From contig NZ_JAKGCU010000002.1 in NCBI RefSeq assembly GCF_021556435.1, positions 124,001-188,000 on the forward strand: 64,000 nucleotides of DNA, read 5' to 3'. A model generated the notes under the pieces. The model ran no database searches. It had not been told where the DNA came from and saw only the letters and a list, made by a program, of their open reading frames with translations. Source of the DNA: Gordonia tangerina (GTDB lineage Bacteria; Actinomycetota; Actinomycetes; Mycobacteriales; Mycobacteriaceae). The position numbers and the translations under genes are program-made. Positions 52,588 through 60,994 of the stretch are shown here, piece by piece; position 1 is the stretch's first letter, and each line of letters begins with the position of its first letter.

Positions 52588-52648
52588 GTCGAATGGGCAC
52601 CGTTGCCTCGAGTGGGCGCCGTTTGTCGTCGAGTGGGCGCCTCTTGTC
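52588..52648. repeat. 20-21-bp tandem repeat related to the one at 45063
   Basis: Three successive units read gtcgaatgggcaccgttgcc, tcgagtgggcgccgtttgtc and gtcgagtgggcgcctcttgtc, followed by a decayed fourth (gtcgaggttgcgccc). The shared core with the array at 45063 is g-t-y-g-a-x-t-g-g-g-c-r-c-c. It fills most of the gap between the DUF7455 gene and the helicase gene. Confidence 0.8.
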
Positions 52649-52680
52649 GTCGAGGTTGCGCCCAACCGCGGGTACCTGAT

Positions 52681-54420
52681 TCAGCGCCACTCACGCAGCG
52701 CGGAGATCCGCTCACGGAGTTGCTCGGCGGTGGCCATCGCCGTGGGTGGACCACCGAGACGCTCGCGAAGTTCGTTGTGAACCATGCCGTGTGGCTTACC
52801 GGTGCGACGGTGGTGCATCGCGACCAGCGTGTTGAGCTCCTTGCGCAGGGCGTGCAGATTCTCCCCGGTCGGGCGCGCAGGCGCAGCGGTCTCGATCACC
52901 TGGGCAGGACCGGCCGCCGACCGCTGTGACACCTGTTCGGCCTGCCGTTTGCGAAGCAGCTCACGCACCTGATCGGCATCAAGGAGCCCTGGTAGACCCA
53001 GATAGTCCTCTTCCTCGTCGCTGCCCGAGAACGTCGCCGTCCCGTAGGAGGCGCCGTCGAAGATGAGTTGGTCCAGTTCGGCGTCGGCGTGCAGCGACTG
53101 GAAGGCCTTCTCGTCCTCGCCTTCTTCGTCCTTTTGCTTGTTGGCATCGATCAACAGCGCGTCATCGAGGCCGTCGCTGTCCCGATGTGGTTTACCCAGG
53201 ACGTGATCGCGTTCGGCCTCCATCTTGGAGGCCAGGTCGAGCAGCACCGGAACCGACGGCAGGAACACACTGGCGGTTTCGCCCGGGCGCCGGGAGCGGA
53301 CGAAGCGACCGATCGCCTGAGCGAAGAACAGAGGCGTCGACGAGCTCGTCGCGTACACGCCCACCGCCAGCCGAGGCACGTCGACTCCCTCGGACACCAT
53401 GCGCACCGCCACCATCCACTCGTCGCGCGATGCCGCGAACTCGGCGATACGTGAGGACGACTTGGGATCGTCGGACAGCACCAGCGTCGGCCGGGTACCG
53501 GTGATCGCGGTGAGTAGTTCCGCGTAGTCGCGGGCGACGGTCTGGTCGGTCGCGATGACCAACCCGCCGGCATCGGGCATTCCGCCGGCGCGAAGCTGTC
53601 GCAGCCGCGTGCTGGCGGCCTCGAGTACCGACGGAATCCAGTCCCCATGCGGGTCCAACGCGGTCCGCCAGGCGCGGGCGGTGTGTTCGGCCGACAGTGG
53701 CTCACCCAACCGCGCCGTGAACTCCTCCCCCGCGCTGGTACGCCAGCTGGCCTGCCCGCTGTACGCGAGGAACATGACCGGACGGACGACGCCGTCGGCG
53801 AGTGCGTCGGCGTAACCGTAGGTGTGATCGGCCACCGACCGCAGCACCCCGCCCGGCTCGGGCTCATACGTCACGAACGGGATGGGCGAGTCGTCGGAAC
53901 GGAATGGCGTTCCCGTCAGCGACAGGCGGCGGGTGGCGTCGGAGAAGGCCTCGCGAATCGCGTCTCCCCACGACTTCGCGTCCCCGCCATGGTGGATCTC
54001 GTCGAGGATCACCAGCGTGCGCCTGTTCTCCGTGCGCACCCGGTGCCGCGACGGGTGCGCTGCGACCTGCGCATAGGTCAGCGCCACACCGTGATAGTCC
54101 GAACTGGTCTGTCCGGTTGCGTTGCGGAACCTCGAGTCCAACGCGATGCCCACCCGGGCGGCCGCCTCGGCCCACTGGTGCTTGAGGTGTTCGGTCGGGG
54201 CCACCACGGCGATCTGCTCGACGGTGCGGTCGTCGAGGAGCTCACGCGCCACGCGCAGGCCGAACGTGGTCTTACCCGCACCCGGCGTCGCGACGGCCAT
54301 GAAGTCGACCGGTCGGCGGGTGAGGTATTTCGTCAACGCCCGCCGCTGCCACGCGCGCAGTGGCGGACCTGGGGGGATGGTTGCCTCTTCGGCTGCCGTG
54401 CCGTCGGCTGCTGAAGTCAC
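52681..54420 (-). CDS. DEAD/DEAH-box superfamily 2 helicase
   Basis: The 579-aa protein has the SF2 helicase core of the type III restriction/XPB-like branch: LRAWQRRALTKYLTR (Q-like motif), Walker A ATPGAGKTTFGLRVA (Lys50), VVAPTEHLKHQWAEAA, DEIHHGGDAKSWG (motif II DEIH), LSLTGTPFRSD (motif III), VRMVSEGVDVPRLAVGVYAT and FFAQAIGRFVRSRRPGE (motif VI). After about 430 residues there is an acidic segment and a C-terminal helical region. It probably remodels DNA in repair. GTG 54420, with AGGAG 10 bases upstream, is preferred to the ATG at 54705. No nuclease or methyltransferase partner is adjacent. Confidence 0.92.
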   Translation of the reverse strand: MTSAADGTAAEEATIPPGPPLRAWQRRALTKYLTRRPVDFMAVATPGAGKTTFGLRVARELLDDRTVEQIAVVAPTEHLKHQWAEAAARVGIALDSRFRNATGQTSSDYHGVALTYAQVAAHPSRHRVRTENRRTLVILDEIHHGGDAKSWGDAIREAFSDATRRLSLTGTPFRSDDSPIPFVTYEPEPGGVLRSVADHTYGYADALADGVVRPVMFLAYSGQASWRTSAGEEFTARLGEPLSAEHTARAWRTALDPHGDWIPSVLEAASTRLRQLRAGGMPDAGGLVIATDQTVARDYAELLTAITGTRPTLVLSDDPKSSSRIAEFAASRDEWMVAVRMVSEGVDVPRLAVGVYATSSSTPLFFAQAIGRFVRSRRPGETASVFLPSVPVLLDLASKMEAERDHVLGKPHRDSDGLDDALLIDANKQKDEEGEDEKAFQSLHADAELDQLIFDGASYGTATFSGSDEEEDYLGLPGLLDADQVRELLRKRQAEQVSQRSAAGPAQVIETAAPARPTGENLHALRKELNTLVAMHHRRTGKPHGMVHNELRERLGGPPTAMATAEQLRERISALREWR

Positions 54421-54475
54421 TCGTGCACTGCTCCTGACACCTGGTCTGACCGGACTGTCCGTTCGGGACACATTC

Positions 54476-54492
54476 GGGACATGAAATGTCCC
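54476..54492. promoter_or_regulatory. perfect palindrome between divergent helicase and YihY genes
   Basis: GGGACAT-gaa-ATGTCCC is a perfect 7-bp inverted repeat; a partial direct copy, ttcgggaca, lies 11 bases earlier (54462-54470). It is placed 56 bases before the helicase start and 35 before the YihY start, suitable for a dimeric regulator of both genes. It does not resemble LexA or other sites I know. Confidence 0.5.
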
Positions 54493-54526
54493 CTCGGGGT
54501 GAGAACCGTCGGAGGGGACGCGAGCA

Positions 54527-56077
54527 ATGGTACTCCGGACCACCGAGCGGCTACCCGATCGACTCGCGCAGCGTCCCGGACGGGTGGTGAATCGACGACG
54601 GCACACCACCGGGGGCCCGGTTGCCCCGTTTCGTCGCCGGATCAGGGATGCTGGAGCCATCAGCAGTCGAAACCGGAACCCCGTACCGATCACCGAGGAC
54701 ACCACGTCGTCGGCAGGTACTCCCTATCCGGCATCGGCGGCCCCGATCCCACCCGACCGATCGCGACCGCGTCGACGTCCGGCCCCGTCACCGACGCCAC
54801 CGGATGGCCCGCCGATGGCTGCGACGCCGACCACCCCGATAGACGACACCCATCCCACCCGCCCCCTGGCGGCCCGGCCGGGCATGGACCGGTCTCGACC
54901 ACAGGCCGCTCCCCCGGCCGCGGCACCACCGGACGGCCCGGAGCCGGCGACTCCCGACACGGACATGCCGGACTCGGGCACGGGGACAAGGGCGGGGCGT
55001 TCCCATGCCGATCGAGGCGTCGACGACCCGGCCGCCGAGACACCGCCGTCGGTCGGTCGACCTGTGCTGCCGAATCTGCACCGCCTGGTGTGGCGCACCA
55101 TCGTCAAGGCGTGGGACGACGGCATCGTGGGTTGGGCGGCCCAAGCCGCGTTCTGGCAGGCACTGTCGCTACCGCCACTACTGCTGGGTCTGCTCGGCAG
55201 TGTCGGCTACATCGCCGGCTGGTTCGGTCCGGACACGGTCGACGTCATCTACGAACGCATCGTGGCCTTCGCCGACCGCACGTTCTCCGCCAACGTCGTC
55301 GACGAGATCATCCGACCCACGGTCGACAACGTCCTCGGCCGTGGCCGGGTGGTCGTCATCTCGGCGGGCTTCGTGATCTCGCTGTGGGCCGGGTCGTCGG
55401 CGGTGTCTTGTTTCGTCGCGTCGATCGTGCGCGCCCACGGACAGCACGAGGTCCGCAACCCCGTATGGCAACGATTCTTCGCGCTGTTCGTCTACATGGG
55501 ATTCCTGGTGGCGTCGGTGTTCGTGTTGCCGCTGGTCGCCCTCGGGCCCAATTACCTCCACGAGATCGTGCCGGACTCGTGGGACCCGATCGTCACCCAC
55601 CTGATCGATTTCGGCTACTTCCCGTTCGTGGCCGTACTACTGCTGGTCATGCTGACCACGCTCTACCATCTGGCGCTGCCCAACCCGCTGCCGTGGCACC
55701 GGCTGGTGGGCGGAGCGGTGGTCGCCGGGATCTTCTTCTGGGTCGCCAGCTACATACTGCGCATCTACCTGACCGAGCTCACCCGCGCCGGGTACAGCTA
55801 TGGCGCGTTGGCGACGCCGGTGGCTTTCCTGCTGTTCACGTTCTTCCTTGGCTTCGCCATCGTCGTCGGCGCCGAGTTCAATGCCGCGGTACAGGAGTTC
55901 TGGCCGGCGAAACCGCCCGTGTCGGCGCAGATGCGCGATTGGGTTTCGTCGCAGACCGCGGAGGTGACCGGTCAACTCAAGACGTTGCCCGACCGGCTGG
56001 CGTCCGGACCGATCCGGCGGGGGCGTACGGCCGGGCCGTCACGCCGGCCGCCTCCATCGCCACCGACCTCGGAGTGA
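54527..56077 (+). CDS. YihY/BrkB-family membrane protein
   Basis: The 516-aa protein has a long Pro/Thr/Arg-rich, probably disordered N terminus (1-180) and then the YihY/BrkB domain: LVWRTIVKAWDDGIVGWAAQAAFWQALSLPPL-like start, six hydrophobic helices, RVVVISAGFVISLWAGSSAVSCFV, ALPNPLPWHRLVGGAVVAGIFFW and GYSYGALATPVAFLLFTFFLG. The family was once called ribonuclease BN by mistake; it is probably a transporter. ATG 54527 has GGAGGGG nine bases upstream; ATG 54815 would remove 96 residues. It corresponds to mycobacterial Rv2707, though with a longer N terminus. Confidence 0.87.
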   Translation: MVLRTTERLPDRLAQRPGRVVNRRRHTTGGPVAPFRRRIRDAGAISSRNRNPVPITEDTTSSAGTPYPASAAPIPPDRSRPRRRPAPSPTPPDGPPMAATPTTPIDDTHPTRPLAARPGMDRSRPQAAPPAAAPPDGPEPATPDTDMPDSGTGTRAGRSHADRGVDDPAAETPPSVGRPVLPNLHRLVWRTIVKAWDDGIVGWAAQAAFWQALSLPPLLLGLLGSVGYIAGWFGPDTVDVIYERIVAFADRTFSANVVDEIIRPTVDNVLGRGRVVVISAGFVISLWAGSSAVSCFVASIVRAHGQHEVRNPVWQRFFALFVYMGFLVASVFVLPLVALGPNYLHEIVPDSWDPIVTHLIDFGYFPFVAVLLLVMLTTLYHLALPNPLPWHRLVGGAVVAGIFFWVASYILRIYLTELTRAGYSYGALATPVAFLLFTFFLGFAIVVGAEFNAAVQEFWPAKPPVSAQMRDWVSSQTAEVTGQLKTLPDRLASGPIRRGRTAGPSRRPPPSPPTSE

Positions 56078-56106
56078 GCCGGCCGCACGCCAGGCGAGCT
56101 CACTCC
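56071..56106. terminator. bidirectional terminator between YihY and DUF3039 genes
   Basis: GGAGTGAGC (56071-56079) and GCTCACTCC (56098-56106) form a 9-bp perfect stem with an 18-base loop. It spans the gap between the convergent stops and includes both stop codons. Confidence 0.65.
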
Positions 56107-56372
56107 CCTTTGCGCATCCGGCTGTAGATCTTCTTGCATTTCGGGCAGACCGGCGATCCGGGTTTGGCCGAGCGGGTGACGGGGAATGTCTCACCACACA
56201 AGGCCACCACGTGATTTCCCATGACCGCGCTCTCGGCGATCTTGTCCTTCTTCACGTAGTGGAAGAACTTGGGGCGATCGTCGTCGCCGTGGTCGGTGGT
56301 GTCGGCATCGGGTCGTTCGTCGACGTCTGTCCGCTCGTCGAGGTCCGGCCGCTCGATTGTCTCAGTTCCCAT
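56100..56372 (-). CDS. DUF3039 zinc-finger-like protein
   Basis: The 90-aa protein has an acidic N terminus (PDLDERTDVDERPDADTTD) and the conserved C-terminal region FHYVKKDKIAESAVMGNHVVALCGE, FPVTRSAKPGSPVCPKCKKIYSRM, which includes a CPKC and an earlier CGE that may bind zinc. It matches DUF3039 (mycobacterial Rv2708c), of unknown function. ATG 56372 (MGTETIERPD) is preferred to GTG/ATG codons up to 56381. Confidence 0.9.
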   Translation of the reverse strand: MGTETIERPDLDERTDVDERPDADTTDHGDDDRPKFFHYVKKDKIAESAVMGNHVVALCGETFPVTRSAKPGSPVCPKCKKIYSRMRKGE

Positions 56373-56518
56373 ACCGACCATTGTGCGCCACGACGACGGG
56401 CGAGGGACAACGCCGAAAGGGGTACAGCTCCGAATGACCTACATGAGACCTCGATCGGCGAGTTCGATTCGGATGGCCCGTCGGTGCATCCGCCGCGGCG
56501 AAGTGGGATGGTGGACGT

Positions 56519-56944
56519 ATGAGCAGACAAGGATCATCGGGGCACCGTACCGACCCCCAGACCTTTCTGATCACCGGTGCGCAGCAGTCGCTCGACGATC
56601 AGCACCGGGCTCGTGTGCGCAAGTATCTGACCCTGATGGCGTTTCGTGTGCCGGCGCTGGTGATCGCCGGAATTGTGTACAGCGCCACCGGAAACGGACT
56701 GCTCGCGCTCGCCATCGTCGCCGCGTCCATCCCGATTCCATGGGTCGCGGTCCTCATCGCGAACGACCGGCCGCCGCGCAAGCGTGGCGAGGTGGCGCAA
56801 TACAAATACGGCGTCGATCACTCGGTGCTCGGCCCGGCCGGGATCGAGGGGCATCGGCAGACCCTCGATCCGACGATCGTCGAGGGCACCGCCGAGTCGT
56901 CGGACGAACCGTCGCGCTCCGATCGCGATCGTCGTTCCCACTGA
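56519..56944 (+). CDS. DUF3099 membrane protein
   Basis: The 141-aa protein starts [32 protein letters not shown]; the [14 protein letters not shown] and [18 protein letters not shown] segments are the DUF3099 hallmark. Two transmembrane helices follow (about 47-62 and 66-82), then a hydrophilic tail. The function is unknown. It precedes sigB by 157 bases, as Rv2709 does in mycobacteria, but the SigB promoter lies between them. Confidence 0.9.
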   Translation: MSRQGSSGHRTDPQTFLITGAQQSLDDQHRARVRKYLTLMAFRVPALVIAGIVYSATGNGLLALAIVAASIPIPWVAVLIANDRPPRKRGEVAQYKYGVDHSVLGPAGIEGHRQTLDPTIVEGTAESSDEPSRSDRDRRSH

Positions 56945-57040
56945 CCGACACTCTCAGCAACTTCTCATGTACTCGGCTGCATCTGCCGGGAAAAGCGCTG
57001 GTCACACCACCCACGGTCGACGCCGGGGGTCGGCGTCCCC

Positions 57041-57069
57041 GGGAACTTTCCCCTACCCGTTCGCGTTGA
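57041..57069 (+). promoter_or_regulatory. SigE/SigH-type promoter of sigB
   Basis: GGGAAC (57041-57046), a 17-base spacer and CGTTGA (57064-57069) match the ECF SigE/SigH consensus (GGAAC-N16-18-CGTT). Transcription would begin near 57076, about 25 bases before sigB. In M. tuberculosis sigB is controlled by SigE/SigH through such a site. Confidence 0.85.
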
Positions 57070-57101
57070 ACCGGGTGTACGCACTCACGTCAGGAGGCCG
57101 A

Positions 57102-58130
57102 ATGTCACGCTCGACAGTTGCACGCCCGACCACGACCACTGCAACCACGACCACTGGAGTAGCCGACGATCCCGCACGCATCCGTCCGGCGATGACGGAG
57201 CAGGATCTCGACGCGCAGTCCCCGGCAGCTGATCTTGTTCGCGTCTATCTCAACGGCATCGGTCGCACCGCACTGCTCAATGCCGAGCAAGAGGTCGAAC
57301 TGGCCAAGCAGATCGAGGCCGGCCTCTACGCCAAGCATCTGCTGGCCACCAAGAAGCGACTCTCGGCCACCAAGAAGCGCGACCTCGCCGTGATCGTTCG
57401 CGAGGGCGAGTACGCGCGTGCGCACCTGCTCGAGGCCAACCTCCGCCTCGTGGTGTCGCTGGCCAAGCGCTACACCGGACGCGGGATGCCGTTGCTCGAT
57501 CTCATCCAGGAAGGCAACCTGGGTCTGATCCGTGCGATGGAGAAGTTCGACTACGCCAAGGGGTTCAAGTTCTCCACGTACGCGACCTGGTGGATTCGTC
57601 AAGCGATCACCCGCGGTATGGCCGATCAGAGCCGCACGATCCGGCTCCCGGTCCATCTCGTGGAGCAGGTGAACAAGCTCGCCCGCATCAAGCGTGAACT
57701 TCATCAGCAACTCGGCCGTGAGGCCACCGACGACGAACTGGCCAACGAGTCGGGCATCCCGGCGGAGAAGATCGCCGACCTCCTCGATCACAGCCGTGAC
57801 CCGGTGAGCCTCGACATGCCTGTGGGCAATGACGAAGAGGCGCCGCTCGGAGACTTCATCGAAGACGCTGAAGCGACTTCGGCGGAGAATGCGGTGATCG
57901 CCGGCCTGCTGCACTCCGACATCCGGTCGGTGCTGTCCACTCTCGATGAGCGCGAACAGCAGGTCATCCGGATGCGCTACGGACTCGACGACGGCCAACC
58001 GCGCACACTCGATCAGATCGGTCGGATGTTCGGGTTGTCCCGCGAACGTGTGCGGCAGATCGAGCGCGAGGTCATGGGCAAACTGCGTCAGGGCGAGCGC
58101 GCCGAACGCTTGCGCGCGTACGCCAGCTGA
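57102..58130 (+). CDS. sigB: RNA polymerase sigma factor SigB
   Basis: SigB is the stress/stationary paralogue of SigA. The 342-aa protein lacks SigA's long charged N terminus; after 40 Thr-rich residues it has [16 protein letters not shown] (region 1.2), a short duplicated [14 protein letters not shown] segment, [41 protein letters not shown] (region 2), [19 protein letters not shown] (region 3) and [20 protein letters not shown] (region 4). ATG 57102 follows AGGAGG and a SigE/SigH-type promoter. Its neighbours match mycobacteria: DUF3039, DUF3099, sigB, then ideR. Confidence 0.97.
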   Translation: MSRSTVARPTTTTATTTTGVADDPARIRPAMTEQDLDAQSPAADLVRVYLNGIGRTALLNAEQEVELAKQIEAGLYAKHLLATKKRLSATKKRDLAVIVREGEYARAHLLEANLRLVVSLAKRYTGRGMPLLDLIQEGNLGLIRAMEKFDYAKGFKFSTYATWWIRQAITRGMADQSRTIRLPVHLVEQVNKLARIKRELHQQLGREATDDELANESGIPAEKIADLLDHSRDPVSLDMPVGNDEEAPLGDFIEDAEATSAENAVIAGLLHSDIRSVLSTLDEREQQVIRMRYGLDDGQPRTLDQIGRMFGLSRERVRQIEREVMGKLRQGERAERLRAYAS

Positions 58131-58135
58131 TTTAC

Positions 58136-60994
58136 CTACGCCAGTCGTCTCGGTCCGGTGTCCGCGCGTGTGGGCACCGGACCGATTCGTATCAGGGCGT
58201 TGAGCACCGCCGCACCGTCGGGCGAGGCCAGGATGGGGTCGCAGTGCACCTCGCGTACCTCGGGAATGTCATCGACCAGCGTGGATATGCGCACCAGCAA
58301 GTCCGTGAGCGCCGACCGGTCCACGGGTGGCTCGCCGGCGTACCCGGCCAGCAAGGGCGCCGACCGCGGTTCGTCGATCAGTTCTTCGGCGTCGAGCGGC
58401 GTCAGGGGTATCGCCCGATAGCCGTGGTCACCAAGCAGCTCGAAAGTTCGCCCGGACAGTCCGAACGAGATGAGCGAGCCGAACGAGCGGTCGTCGCGCA
58501 CCCGGATCATCGTGCCGATGCCCTTGGGTGCCATCTTTTGGACGTGTAGGACCTCGTCGCCGGTCAATTGGCTCAGCTCGGAGAAGGCGGTGATCACCGC
58601 CGTCGCATCGGGCAGATCGAGCCGCGCGCCTTCCCGGTCGAGTCGGCCGCGCCAGGTCGCCGAGGTGGCCTTGACCGCGACCGGGAAGCCGAAACGTTCG
58701 GCGGCCGCGGCCGCCTCGTGCATCGTCGACACCTCCGCGAAGGGCACCACGTCGATGCCGTAGGAGCGCAGGAGCGTTGCCGACTCGACCGGCCCGAGCG
58801 CGCGCGTGGCCTCCGCGTCTGCGTCGTCACCCATCGCTTCGCGCACGAACATTCGCGCACCCTCGGGGTCGGTGCCGTCCGGACGGTGCATCTCCGGTTC
58901 CGGGCGTTGCCGCCACCGCGCGTACTGCCACGCCCGCACCAGCGCATTGGCCGCTCGCTCCGGGCTGCCGTAGGACGGGATCGAACCATTGGCCGGAAGA
59001 CCGTTGTGGCCGGGCTTCATCAGCCCCGGCGGGATGCCCTCGACCGCCAGGAACGTCGTCACGATGGGTTTGCGGCCATCGGCGTCGGGTGTGTTGGCCG
59101 CCGCCATCAGCGCACGCGCATGCCAGTCGGCGTCCACCGCCACCGGTGGCACGAACACCACGATCACCGAGTCCACGGCCGGGTCGCGCATCGCGTCGGT
59201 GACCGCCGATTCGAACTCGTCTTCGCTGGCTCCCGCCCCGAGGTCGATCGTGTCGGTCACCGTCAGTCCCCCGCCTCGGGCGGTGTCGCCCGCCAGGCTG
59301 CCCAGGACCGAGGAATTGCCGATGATCCGGGTGCGCGGACCGCGCGGCAGCGGCTGGTAGGCAAACAGTGTCGCGCAGTCGAATAGTTCGGAGATCGTGT
59401 GCACTTGGATCACGCCGGCCTGTTCGAGCACCATCTGCGCGATCCGATCGTCCAGGCTGGCCGCCGACGACCGTTCGGCACGCGCGGCGGTCATCGCACC
59501 CTTACCCGACTTCACCGCGACAATCGGCTTCGATCGAGACACCCGTCGCGCGATCCGGGAGAACTTGCGTGGGTTTCCGAAGCTCTCCAAGTAGAGCAGC
59601 ACGACATCGGTGTCGGTGTCGGAATCCCAGTACTGCAACAGGTCGTTGCCCGAGACGTCGGCGCGGTTACCCGCCGACACGAACGTCGACAACCCGATCT
59701 GCCGGCGCGCCGCGGTGTCGAGGATCGCGATCCCCAGAGCGCCGGACTGGCAGAAGAAGCCGACGCGACCAGCGGCCGGAATCCGCGGTGCCAAAGTGGC
59801 GTTCAGCGCGATCGACGCGCTGTTGTTGGCCACCCCGAGCGCATTCGGACCGACCAACCGCATCCCGTGCTCCCGCGCCTGCTCGACGAGACGCCGCTCG
59901 CTCTGCAGTCCGGCCGCACCACTCTCACCAAAACCCGAGGACACCACGACCAGCGTGCGCACGCCTTTGACCAGACAATCATCGAGGACGTCGTCGACGA
60001 CTGCTGCCGGCACCGCGACGACCGCGAGGTCGACCGGATCCGGCACGGCCCGCACGGTGGGATAGGCCCGGATACCGCGGACCGACGGCGGCCGCGGGTG
60101 AGCGTGCTGCCGCCCGCTGCGCCGCGTGTGGCCGTGGCCGGGCGCGAGCGCGTCCGCATCCGAATCCGCCTCCGGCTCCTCGGGTCCGGGACCGTTGACC
60201 GGGAACACGGGCCCGGTGAAGCCACCGGCGATGATGTTCGCGAGCAACGCATTGCCGACCTTCTTCGGATCGGTGGACGCGCCGATGACGGCAACCGAGG
60301 ACGGTCGCAGCAGGTTGGCGACGCTGCGGGCCTCCGACGCCCGCTCACGGGCGTTGCGGACCGAGAGGAGCGCCTCGGTGGGGTCGATCAAGAACTCCAC
60401 ATGCACCGTGCTGCCGTCGAAGTTGCGTGACAACTGGTAACCGGCGTCGCGGAACACCGCGACCATGTTCGGATTCTCGCTGAGCACCTCGGCCTCGAAA
60501 CGGGTGAAGCCGTTCTCGGCGGCGGCGCCGGCGAGATGTTCGAGAAGAATGGGTCCGAGTCCGCGGCCCTGATGGTCGTCCGCGACGACGAAGGCCACCT
60601 CCGCCGACTCCGGTTTGCCGTCGAATCCGAGGCCCTCGTACAGGCCGATCGCGATGATGTCGCCACCGAGAACTGCAACGAGCGCTACCCGCTTCTGGTA
60701 GTCGACGGTGGTCATCCGGGCGAGTTCCCGGGGCGGCAGGGTCGGAGTCGGTCCGAAGTACCGCATGTACCGGGTGCGCTCGGAGAGCCCGCCGTGGAAG
60801 CGGACGACACGGTCGGCATCGTCGGGCACGATCGGCCGCAGGTGGACGACACCGCCGTCGGAAGCCAGCACGTCGGCGATCCAGTGTCGCGGGTAATCCC
60901 AGGGATCACGCTGTCGCGACGGTTCTGCGAGGTTCGCTGCGGCGACGTGCGCTGCCGGCGATGCCGACTGATCGGTCTGATCCTGCTCAGTCAC
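58136..60994 (-). CDS. Pat-type protein acyltransferase: GNAT domain fused to acyl-CoA synthetase-like domains
   Basis: The 952-aa protein has an N-terminal GNAT domain (about 45-205) with the acetyl-CoA motif DDHQGRGLGPILL (142-147 QGRGLG), then a CoA-binding domain (about 225-395, starting RPSSVAVIGASTDPKKVGN and holding a charged, His/Pro-rich insert), a ligase-CoA domain, and a C-terminal ATP-grasp domain (from about 730, LLRSYGIDVVPFAEV). In ADP-forming acyl-CoA synthetases a His in an SHTG motif is phosphorylated; here the site reads RAERSSAASLDD, so it is missing. The protein therefore resembles Pat-type lysine acyltransferases rather than a synthetase. GTG 60994 overlaps acuC by 8 bases. 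Confidence 0.9.
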   Translation of the reverse strand: MTEQDQTDQSASPAAHVAAANLAEPSRQRDPWDYPRHWIADVLASDGGVVHLRPIVPDDADRVVRFHGGLSERTRYMRYFGPTPTLPPRELARMTTVDYQKRVALVAVLGGDIIAIGLYEGLGFDGKPESAEVAFVVADDHQGRGLGPILLEHLAGAAAENGFTRFEAEVLSENPNMVAVFRDAGYQLSRNFDGSTVHVEFLIDPTEALLSVRNARERASEARSVANLLRPSSVAVIGASTDPKKVGNALLANIIAGGFTGPVFPVNGPGPEEPEADSDADALAPGHGHTRRSGRQHAHPRPPSVRGIRAYPTVRAVPDPVDLAVVAVPAAVVDDVLDDCLVKGVRTLVVVSSGFGESGAAGLQSERRLVEQAREHGMRLVGPNALGVANNSASIALNATLAPRIPAAGRVGFFCQSGALGIAILDTAARRQIGLSTFVSAGNRADVSGNDLLQYWDSDTDTDVVLLYLESFGNPRKFSRIARRVSRSKPIVAVKSGKGAMTAARAERSSAASLDDRIAQMVLEQAGVIQVHTISELFDCATLFAYQPLPRGPRTRIIGNSSVLGSLAGDTARGGGLTVTDTIDLGAGASEDEFESAVTDAMRDPAVDSVIVVFVPPVAVDADWHARALMAAANTPDADGRKPIVTTFLAVEGIPPGLMKPGHNGLPANGSIPSYGSPERAANALVRAWQYARWRQRPEPEMHRPDGTDPEGARMFVREAMGDDADAEATRALGPVESATLLRSYGIDVVPFAEVSTMHEAAAAAERFGFPVAVKATSATWRGRLDREGARLDLPDATAVITAFSELSQLTGDEVLHVQKMAPKGIGTMIRVRDDRSFGSLISFGLSGRTFELLGDHGYRAIPLTPLDAEELIDEPRSAPLLAGYAGEPPVDRSALTDLLVRISTLVDDIPEVREVHCDPILASPDGAAVLNALIRIGPVPTRADTGPRRLA

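Noticed and set aside
52681-54420. Helicase as part of a restriction or phage-defence island
   Set aside because: Neighbours are conserved core genes (YihY, DUF7455, sigA/sigB); no nuclease, methyltransferase or other defence gene adjoins it.
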